NCBI RefSeq assembly: GCF_049310925.1
Contig: NZ_JBMERP010000076.1
Location: forward strand, 1 to 17,411
Origin: Virgibacillus_F sp049310925
GTDB lineage: Bacteria; Bacillota; Bacilli; Bacillales; Amphibacillaceae
DNA: 17,411 nt
Reading direction: 5' to 3'
The notes below the pieces were generated by a model, which ran no database searches, had not been told where the DNA came from, and saw only the letters and a list, made by a program, of their open reading frames with translations. Position 1 is the stretch's first letter; each line of letters opens with the position of its first letter. A program made the translations under genes and the position numbers. This document shows positions 13,230 through 17,411 of the stretch, piece after piece.

Positions 13230-13340
13230 CTAACCTTTTTTATAGTTTCTCAAGATAAAATATCTCCCCTGCACAAAATACTGGTTAATTTCTAATGTTT
13301 GTTCAGCATTTCCTCCACCAGATAAAATTAAAGTTCCCAT
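13230..13340 (-). pseudogene. 5' fragment of a peptidase E (S51)-like gene
   Basis: From ATG at 13340, preceded by TAGGGGGATAT, the frame reads MGTLILSGGGNAEQTLEINQ and then YFV, clearly homologous to the start of the intact peptidase E-like protein at 16004-16684 (MGKLILAGGGDAEQSLSIDK and EFA). Homology ends after about 23 codons, near 13272; the remaining 13 codons (QGRYFILRNYKKG) are unrelated. The catalytic GGSAG region and everything after it are missing, so this is a broken gene. A 36-aa peptide could still be made, since start and ribosome binding site are intact. It lies between the 3'-truncated HAD gene and a membrane protein gene, marking a recombination or deletion point. Confidence 0.8.
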
Positions 13341-13384
13341 ATATCCCCCTACATCTGAGTACTGCTTAATTTTTCATTCCATTA

Positions 13385-13420
13385 CCTCGTATATGTTTAA
13401 CAAGCTAGTTATTTAATCTA
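13385..13420 (-). repeat. Diverged right half of an intergenic element
   Basis: In gene direction CTTGTTAAACATATACGAGG, then TAATGGAATGA. It aligns with CTTGTTCAACTATAGCAGCA, GGATAGTGGAATAA of the copy at 15909-15970. It lies between the truncated HAD gene and the peptidase E fragment. Confidence 0.5.
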
Positions 13421-13438
13421 TGTAATATGGTTTGCAGT

Positions 13439-13990
13439 TCAAACTAAACCATTGTCTTTAGCTGCATTTATATCTGATAGACGATCTCCTACTACTGCCG
13501 CATTGGTAATACCATACTTTTTTATAATACTTTGAACTAAGTCCGATTTATTCAATGAGTCTATTTGTTGGATACTAAATGTCTCAGTAACCCAATTATC
13601 AAGATTATAATAGCTCACAATTGCTTTTAGATAATCCGTTAAACCATTACTTGCTATGTAAATTGCACAGTTATTCTCTTTTAAATAACTGAAGACTTCT
13701 TTTACATTAGGGTATAAAGCGCCGCTCCCAATTCTTATATTTCCAACTAATTTGCCCAGAAAATAAGCATCAGTTTGCTCTCTTACCTCGTTGGAATGAT
13801 TAGGCAATAAAGTTTCCCAAACCTTTGGCAAAGGTACACCCATAATTTCACGGTATTCATCTATTGGGGTTGCTGTATTCCATCTATTCAGTGATCGTAA
13901 ATGATCAAAAGTTTCATCTAGTGATAATTCTAAAATTTTATCTGTTTGAAATATTGTTCCATCCATATCAAAGATTAGTGCTTGAGACAT
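13439..13990 (-). CDS. HAD-family phosphatase, probably truncated at the C-terminus
   Basis: This 183-residue protein carries all HAD motifs: motif I DMDGT with Asp8 and Asp10, motif II YIASNG with Ser114, motif III Lys148 (NKSD) and motif IV GDRLSDINAAKDNGL with Asp169 and Asp173. A helical cap lies between about 15 and 85. It should hydrolyse small phosphate esters. Relatives of this phosphoglycolate-phosphatase-like type run about 210-220 residues; here the frame stops two residues after DNGL, so the last strand and helix are missing. No homologous continuation is seen in the other frames. The ATG follows GAGGAGAG. The gene may be inactive or unstable; a naturally short variant is possible. 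Confidence 0.8.
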   Translation of the reverse strand: MSQALIFDMDGTIFQTDKILELSLDETFDHLRSLNRWNTATPIDEYREIMGVPLPKVWETLLPNHSNEVREQTDAYFLGKLVGNIRIGSGALYPNVKEVFSYLKENNCAIYIASNGLTDYLKAIVSYYNLDNWVTETFSIQQIDSLNKSDLVQSIIKKYGITNAAVVGDRLSDINAAKDNGLV

Positions 13991-14028
13991 TTCTGTTCTC
14001 TCCTCATAAAAAACTTATAACCTCAGGG

Positions 14029-14245
14029 TCACTCCAAGATTAATTTGTCATTGAGTTCTCCGTTACCATTAGTCCAAACTCTATATTTCTGACCATCCCA
14101 AGGTTGCTTCTATTTTTGTTATTTCAGGGTTACTTTCCCTTACGTTTGACTTCACCATTTTAAGTTTAAGTTTAAAGTTTGCCGATTTATCCCCCCCTGT
14201 TAAGTTCCCCAAGATCTAGAAAAACTTCGCTTCATCAAAAAACAA
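14029..14245 (-). pseudogene. Degenerate 3' remnant of a gene of unknown function
   Basis: Joining frames on the minus strand gives a coherent protein tail: DEAKFF, DLGEL, then DKSANFKLKLKMVKSNVRES, NPEITKIEAT, WDGQKYRVWTNGNGELNDKL and ILE ending in TGA at 14029. Keeping it in register needs at least three frame changes: one in the T run near 14238, one around TAG/the G7 run near 14191-14220, and one extra T in ACCTTGGGATGG near 14101. No start codon or signal peptide is left, so the 5' part is gone. The WDG..Y.VWTNGNG.L.D segment looks like a beta-rich secreted or lipoprotein C-terminus, but no family is assigned. Confidence 0.65.
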
Positions 14246-14251
14246 TTTTCA

Positions 14252-14665
14252 CTAACTTTTATGTTTTAAACTGTCCAATAAAATATATCCAAAAACAATA
14301 CCTGCTGTTGTTATTAGTGTGGAGCTTCTAATCAGCATTATTTCTTTGATCAAAAATAAATTTTCTCCAAGAGATGTTGTAGATAAGATCGGTAATGCCG
14401 CTATATAAAGAGTTGGTAGTCCGATAGCGACAACCTTAATCCAGTCAAATGTCCATTGCCTTTTTTCTTTGACTTCAATAATCAATTTAGGTAATCGTAG
14501 GGATAGCCCAATAATAATAGGGAATATGGTGGTAAATCTCACGACAGGCAACATTTTAAATTCCCTTTTTGCTTCTTCTCCTAAATGAATTTGATACTTT
14601 ATTCCCAAGTAAACTATAATTCCAATAATAATTGTCCAAACAAAATAATATAAAAATCGTTTCAT
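14252..14665 (-). CDS. Four-helix membrane protein, unknown function (paralogue of 90-494)
   Basis: This is a 137-residue membrane protein with helices at about 4-22, 40-58, 75-95 and 113-132. It shares with the product of 90-494 the start MKRFL, the segment TIFPI.IG..LRLPKL, the motif KEK..WTFDW and the ending AGIVFGY.LLDSLK, at roughly 50% identity overall. The ATG follows GGGGGGATTGA. The B-type repeat at 14700-14790 supplies a promoter. It is the last minus-strand gene before the divergent region. The pair shows duplication within the array; function is unknown. Confidence 0.75.
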   Translation of the reverse strand: MKRFLYYFVWTIIIGIIVYLGIKYQIHLGEEAKREFKMLPVVRFTTIFPIIIGLSLRLPKLIIEVKEKRQWTFDWIKVVAIGLPTLYIAALPILSTTSLGENLFLIKEIMLIRSSTLITTAGIVFGYILLDSLKHKS

Positions 14666-14699
14666 TCAATCCCCCCATATTTTAAAACAATTAACCTCT

Positions 14700-14790
14700 G
14701 TTTTTTGCTCGAAAACCTCTACAAAATTTTAACATAAAATTCTATTTATTTTCCGCAAAAAAATGGACCTTCGATTAGTAACGGGTTCCG
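14700..14790 (-). repeat. Diverged B-type element
   Basis: In gene direction it has GTAACGGAACCCGTTAC (a perfect 7-bp stem with a 3-nt loop), then GAAGGTCCATTTTTTTGCGG and the conserved promoter block AGAATTTTATGTTAAAAT. The usual right end TTAACGCAGCAGG is absent or unrecognisable. It faces the minus-strand gene at 14252-14665. Confidence 0.65.
14726..14734 (-). promoter_or_regulatory. Extended -10 promoter for 14252-14665
   Basis: The minus strand reads TGTTAAAAT in the B-element context, about 60 bp upstream of the ATG at 14665. Confidence 0.6.
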
Positions 14791-14978
14791 TTACCTATCG
14801 CAAACATTAAAAATGCAATCTAAAATGATTTCTTATGGAAACTGCATTAAATTTGTATTGTAAATTGTACCCTAACATTTTCAGTCGCAAAATTAGTAAG
14901 CAATTTGCTGTACATTTTGTCGGTGAAAACTAACAATTAACTATTTATTTACTTGATTTTACAAGGTATTCTGAATAG
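14791..14978. other. Divergent intergenic region, no gene seen
   Basis: This AT-rich stretch separates the minus-strand block from the plus-strand block. It holds no ORF with a ribosome binding site. AATGCA (about 14813-14818) and TGCATT (about 14842-14847) form a loose inverted repeat. Otherwise I see nothing assignable. Confidence 0.5.
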
Positions 14979-15034
14979 TTATGTTAAAATTAATACAGGG
15001 ATTGTGAACAATTACACTTAAACTAACGCCGCAG
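14979..15034 (+). repeat. Right half of a B-type element on the plus strand
   Basis: It reads TTATGTTAAAATTAATACAG, then GGATTGTGAACAATTACACT, then TAAACTAACGCCGCAG. It matches the right half of B copies (promoter block, GTGAACAGATGTACTTAAAT, TAACGCAGCAG) but lacks the terminator half. Its orientation follows the plus-strand gene that begins at 15096. Confidence 0.7.
14982..14990 (+). promoter_or_regulatory. Extended -10 promoter for the plus-strand block
   Basis: TGTTAAAAT on the plus strand, 105 bp upstream of the TTG start at 15096. It is the mirror counterpart of the minus-strand promoter at 14726-14734. Confidence 0.6.
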
Positions 15035-15095
15035 AATACTTTAACAAGTATGATGGATTTAGATGGTAAAATTTTTACAAGGAGGGGTGAGCAAA

Positions 15096-15581
15096 TTGAG
15101 AAAAATCATCATGATTTCTATTATAAGTATTGTCGTAATTTTAATTGGAATTTTTTCTTTTATTAAATTTAATCCACCATTAGTTAGTGGAACTATTGGT
15201 GCGACAAACGACCATAATGCAGTTCTTGTGGAAATTGGAAATAAAGGTTTTAGTGAAGTGAAGGTTGATGATGTGTTGGTGAATGGTAATGAAGAACCAT
15301 TAAATTTAAAAATGCAGGTTAGTAATCCATTAAAGGGCTTTATTTTAACTGACACTTTCGATGAAGAGGCAAAAGAATACGGAATACACGATATTGAGAA
15401 TGTAACAATCAAACCTGATTCAGCCCCTTCTGCACAGTTAGAAAAAGTAAATAATGGTACAGATACAACTGATGATAAAAGTTATGGAATTAATGTTGTC
15501 CATAACAAAGTGATAGAAAAAGTAAATATAAAATACAGTTATTTAGGAATATCTTTTGATGAAATTGTAACAGTTAAATAA
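15096..15581 (+). CDS. Membrane-anchored extracytoplasmic protein, unknown function
   Basis: The product is 161 residues from TTG at 15096, with AAGGAGGGGTG just upstream; the in-frame ATG at 15063 would put that Shine-Dalgarno inside the gene. One N-terminal membrane helix (about 3-22, RKIIMISIISIVVILIGIFS) is followed by an extracytoplasmic domain. This domain is beta-rich: VSGTIGATNDHNAVLVEIGN, GFSEVKVDDVLVNGNEEPLN, an acidic linker with NNGTDTTDDKSYG, and a final KVNIKYSYLGISFDEIVTVK. The pattern recalls small Bacillus surface proteins with an immunoglobulin-like or arrestin-like fold, but no family is assigned. It is the first plus-strand gene. Confidence 0.8.
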   Translation: MRKIIMISIISIVVILIGIFSFIKFNPPLVSGTIGATNDHNAVLVEIGNKGFSEVKVDDVLVNGNEEPLNLKMQVSNPLKGFILTDTFDEEAKEYGIHDIENVTIKPDSAPSAQLEKVNNGTDTTDDKSYGINVVHNKVIEKVNIKYSYLGISFDEIVTVK

Positions 15582-15591
15582 GCAATTCAAC

Positions 15592-15647
15592 TAAAGGGTA
15601 CTTTCCTTGAATAAGGGATTGCACTCTTGTTCAACTATAGGTGCAGG
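15592..15647 (+). repeat. A-type intergenic element, plus orientation
   Basis: CTAAAGGGTACTTTCCTTGA, then ATAAGGGATTGCACTCTTGT, then TCAACTATAGGTGCAGG. The right end doubles as a Shine-Dalgarno-like AGGTGCAGG for the gene starting at 15652. Confidence 0.78.
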
Positions 15648-15651
15648 TTTG

Positions 15652-15879
15652 TTGAACAAAAACGATAAAGCAAAATCACTATTTAGGGGGGGTTTTTTGT
15701 TTTTTTTTATTTTTTGTATTTTTTGGATTATTGGTGTAATGGTAGCTGAATTTACATTAAGCCTGTGGCAAAACGGAGAAGTAGACTGGAGCAATATTGT
15801 CTCTATGAGTATAGCTGGCGTTATAGGTGTACTTATTGCTTTAGGAGTAAAGAAGGTTTTAAAAAAAGATGAAGACTAA
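15652..15879 (+). CDS. 75-aa two-helix membrane protein
   Basis: The frame is open from TTG 15607, which lies inside the repeat; the likely start is TTG 15652 (or 15649), eight bases after AGGTG. The product begins with a basic segment NKNDKAKSLFRGG, then a very hydrophobic helix FLFFFIFCIFWIIGVMVAEF, a short LWQNGEVDWSN, and a second helix IVSMSIAGVIGVLIALGVKK before KVLKKDED. The first helix is encoded by G7 (15686-15692), T6 and T9 tracts, so slippage could switch the gene off. Function unknown. Confidence 0.7.
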   Translation: MNKNDKAKSLFRGGFLFFFIFCIFWIIGVMVAEFTLSLWQNGEVDWSNIVSMSIAGVIGVLIALGVKKVLKKDED

Positions 15880-15908
15880 ACCTACTGAATATGAAAAAAA
15901 TTATTGAA

Positions 15909-15970
15909 GTAAAGGGTGCTTTCTTTGAATAAAGAATGCTTGCTTGTTCAACTATAGCAGCAGGATAGTG
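15909..15970 (+). repeat. A-type intergenic element, plus orientation
   Basis: GTAAAGGGTGCTTTCTTTGA, then ATAAAGAATGCTTGCTTGTT, then CAACTATAGCAGCAGGATAG, TG. One of the clearest copies of the right end. It lies 34 bp before the ATG of the peptidase E-like gene. Confidence 0.8.
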
Positions 15971-16003
15971 GAATAAGAAAAATTATAGAAGGTGGGAATT
16001 CTT

Positions 16004-16684
16004 ATGGGTAAATTGATTCTTGCTGGAGGCGGAGATGCTGAACAATCCCTATCAATTGATAAAGAATTTGCAAGTTTAATTGACAAGGAAAAACCATTGT
16101 TATACATCCCCATTGCAATGGATACGAACTCTATTCCTTATGATTCTTGCTTCAATTGGATAAACGGTGTTTTTAATCCACTTGGAATAGAGGATATTAC
16201 GATGTGGACTGAAAGTGAGCTAAATAATAAGAGTGTCGAAGCTTTAATGCCATTTTCGGCAGTATATATAGGTGGTGGTAATACATTCAGCCTATTAAAT
16301 GATTTTAATGAAACATTTTTCACGAACGTTTTAAAAGAATATTTAGCAAAAGGCGGAACTATATACGGTGGTAGTGCAGGTGCAATTATATTTGGAGAAA
16401 ATATAAGGACTTGTTCTCATGTGGATTCCAACCATGCTGGCTTAAAAGAATTTTATGGTTTAGGTCTTGTTAAAAATTATTCAATATGGTGCCACTACAA
16501 AGTTGAAAACGATACTCTAATTAGTGATTATATATCTCACTATAAAAATCCAGTTATCTCATTACCAGAAGAAACGGCGTTATTTATAGATGATGAAGTT
16601 ATAAAAGTAATTGGAACCCAGCCAGCTTATTTGTTTGGTGAGGAAAATAAGAAAGTAATTCAACCAGGAACCTTGTTAAGCTAA
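16004..16684 (+). CDS. Peptidase E / cyanophycinase-like (S51) peptidase
   Basis: This 226-residue protein is an S51 (peptidase E-like) serine hydrolase with a class I glutamine amidotransferase-like fold; family members cleave Asp-X dipeptides. Visible motifs are the N-terminal LILAGGG, the strand AVYIGGGNTFSLL at 86-98, the nucleophile elbow GGSAG at 122-126 with Ser124, the conserved WCHYK with His164, and LPEETAL at 187-193. The ATG at 16004 follows GAAGGTGGGA; an in-frame GTG at 15992 lies inside that Shine-Dalgarno. The TAA stop (16682-16684) is the left boundary of the B repeat. A broken 5' copy of a paralogous gene is at 13230-13340. Confidence 0.9.
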   Translation: MGKLILAGGGDAEQSLSIDKEFASLIDKEKPLLYIPIAMDTNSIPYDSCFNWINGVFNPLGIEDITMWTESELNNKSVEALMPFSAVYIGGGNTFSLLNDFNETFFTNVLKEYLAKGGTIYGGSAGAIIFGENIRTCSHVDSNHAGLKEFYGLGLVKNYSIWCHYKVENDTLISDYISHYKNPVISLPEETALFIDDEVIKVIGTQPAYLFGEENKKVIQPGTLLS

Positions 16685-16705
16685 CGGGTGCAAGAGTTTA
16701 ACAAG

Positions 16706-16734
16706 GGATCGTCCATTACGGCGGTCCTATTTTT
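16706..16734 (+). terminator. Terminator hairpin inside the B element
   Basis: GGATCGTC (16706-16713) pairs fully with GGCGGTCC (16720-16727) across a 6-nt loop, with two U-G wobbles, followed by TATTTTT. It would end the peptidase E-like transcript. Confidence 0.75.
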
Positions 16735-16760
16735 GTATTTGAAGAATTATTGGAATTTTA

Positions 16761-16769
16761 TGTTAAGAT
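16761..16769 (+). promoter_or_regulatory. Extended -10 promoter inside the B element
   Basis: TGTTAAGAT in the conserved GGAATTTTATG context; TTGAAG lies 19 nt upstream of the hexamer. It would drive the gene at 16872-17066. Confidence 0.55.
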
Positions 16770-16871
16770 AAATATGTGAAAAGATGTACTTAAATTAACG
16801 CAGCAGGATAGTGAAAAAATGAATGTGGATGAAATGATGTATAGGGAAATTGAAGGGGGTGAAAAATTAGT

Positions 16872-17066
16872 ATGTTCTTAAAATGGTTTTTGCTAATCGT
16901 AGGTATAGCAATCATAGTAGGTACTCTGATTTTTGGTATCTCTACGGAACAGTCAGTTCCAGCGGGTGTAGATTTAGGGTTAGAAATTTATTACTTCATT
17001 GCCGTCTTAATTGGAGGCTTATTTATTTACTTGAGTACCAGGCTTTATGGAAATCAAAACAAATAG
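16872..17066 (+). CDS. 64-aa two-helix membrane protein
   Basis: The product MFLKWFLLIVGIAIIVGTLI then FGISTEQSVPAGVDLGLEIY continues into a second helix (about 40-57, YFIAVLIGGLFIYLST) and ends RLYGNQNK. The ribosome binding site GGGGGTG is about 10 bases before the ATG. It resembles small membrane proteins common in Bacillaceae, with no known role. After the TAG stop about 25 bp separate it from the C-type repeat at 17090-17137. Confidence 0.75.
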   Translation: MFLKWFLLIVGIAIIVGTLIFGISTEQSVPAGVDLGLEIYYFIAVLIGGLFIYLSTRLYGNQNK

Positions 17067-17089
17067 ATTTCCTCATCGACAAACTTAAA

Positions 17090-17137
17090 TAAACGGGTGC
17101 GATTGTTCAATAATGGCTTCTTGTGCTAAAGACGCAG
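17090..17137 (+). repeat. C-type intergenic element, plus orientation
   Basis: TAAACGGGTGCGATTGTTCA, then ATAATGGCTTCTTGTGCTAA, then AGACGCAG. It has the family left end and the GTGCTAA right block. It lies 19 bp before the last gene. Confidence 0.7.
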
Positions 17138-17156
17138 AATTGTTTAAAAAGGAAGG

Positions 17157-17411
17157 ATGATTAAAATTAAAAATACTTCAAAGTTTTTAGGGATTATCGG
17201 AGGGTTTTCCAGCGTAATTTTGTGGATGGTGCTAAACTTTTATAATCCTTACTCAAATCCAAATGAGGCTGAACCTGTGTTAACAACATTTTTTATGCTG
17301 TTACTTCCAGCCTGTTTAGCGATCATTGCTTCTATTACATCTAAACCATCATTCTTGTTAGTTGCTTTTGTGTGGTCATTACCATTTAGTCTGTATTTAG
17401 TTCTTACACCT
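17157..17411 (+). CDS. Membrane protein, partial (runs off the window)
   Basis: An open frame starts at ATG 17157 after AAAAAGGAAGG and is still open at the right edge after 85 codons. It reads MIKIKNTSKFLGIIGGFSSV, then ILWMVLNFYNPYSNPNEAEP, then hydrophobic helices with TTFFMLLLPACLAIIASITS and LLVAFVWSLPFSLYLVLTP. At least three helices are present. The spacing to AGGAAGG is short, so the exact start is uncertain. Function unknown. Confidence 0.7.
   Translation, partial: MIKIKNTSKFLGIIGGFSSVILWMVLNFYNPYSNPNEAEPVLTTFFMLLLPACLAIIASITSKPSFLLVAFVWSLPFSLYLVLTP

Larger units (their letters stand above)
16682..16811 (+). repeat. B-type intergenic element, full length, plus orientation
   Basis: It begins TAACGGGTGCAAGAGTTTAA, has the terminator hairpin at 16706-16734, the promoter block GGAATTTTATGTTAAGAT, and ends TTAAATTAACGCAGCAGGAT. 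Its first three bases are the stop codon of the peptidase E-like gene. It is the best match to the inverted copy at 539-660. Confidence 0.87.

Noticed and set aside
16819..16881. 20-codon ORF MNVDEMMYREIEGGEKLVCS overlapping the next gene start
   Set aside because: No ribosome binding site of its own other than the element end, and its end overlaps the real start; probably chance.
16883..17092. Alternative frame over the 64-aa membrane protein gene
   Set aside because: The residues (Arg/Ser/Tyr-rich) look like an out-of-frame translation and there is no ribosome binding site; the hydrophobic frame at 16872 is the gene.
61..17137. Repeats as canonical integron attC sites
   Set aside because: No integrase gene is present and the ends do not give a consistent RYYYAAC...GTTRRRY pair; GTTCAAC and GTTTAAC occur but without the matching partner box. 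The likeness is architectural only.
539..17137. Repeats as a CRISPR array
   Set aside because: Copies are separated by whole genes, vary in length from about 45 to 137 bp, and have no uniform spacers or cas genes.

Overview
The window looks like the chromosome of an AT-rich Bacillaceae (Bacillus-like) bacterium. The evidence is strong purine-rich Shine-Dalgarno sequences (AAAGGAGG type), frequent TTG starts, lipoproteins with lipobox cysteines, and protein types common in that family (DUF4362, DUF3221, DUF4188, RDD, AlkD-like). Species cannot be named from the sequence alone. No rRNA, tRNA, CRISPR array, transposase or integrase is visible.

Layout: from 90 to 14665 every gene lies on the minus strand; from 15096 to the right edge every gene lies on the plus strand, with a divergent intergenic region at about 14666-15095. 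The genes are small, mostly single-gene units of unrelated function: GNAT acetyltransferases, a proline-iminopeptidase-like hydrolase, a cupin, a VOC protein, a NUDIX hydrolase, an AlkD-like DNA repair protein, an RDD protein, a HAD phosphatase, a DUF4188 protein, a peptidase E-like S51 peptidase, lipoproteins and many 40-135 aa membrane proteins. Four membrane proteins of 40-57 aa (5779-5901, 7435-7590, 10906-11079, 11130-11252) are called here by direct translation.

The striking feature is a family of intergenic repeats, about 20 copies in 17 kb, placed between most genes and always oriented like the adjacent gene. They share a left end (in gene direction about TAACGGGTGC, often supplying the stop codon of the upstream gene) and a right end (about TAACGCAGCAGGATAGTG, leading into the next gene). 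There are three different middles: A (about 55-60 bp, imperfect hairpin), B (about 120-135 bp, a terminator hairpin followed by an extended -10 promoter) and C (about 50-70 bp, containing a GTGCTAA block). The architecture resembles a chromosomal integron cassette array, but no integrase or strict attC consensus is seen.

Many units are broken: a GNAT with a nonsense codon (4096-4098), a RimJ-like GNAT with a frameshift and no start codon, a frameshifted membrane-anchored protein, a frameshifted lipoprotein, a 3'-truncated HAD, a 5' fragment of a peptidase E gene whose intact paralogue lies at 16004-16684, and two further remnants. Together with a paralogous pair (90-494 and 14252-14665) and two inverted B elements about 95% identical over 120 bp and 16 kb apart, this suggests a region that gains, duplicates and loses single-gene modules.
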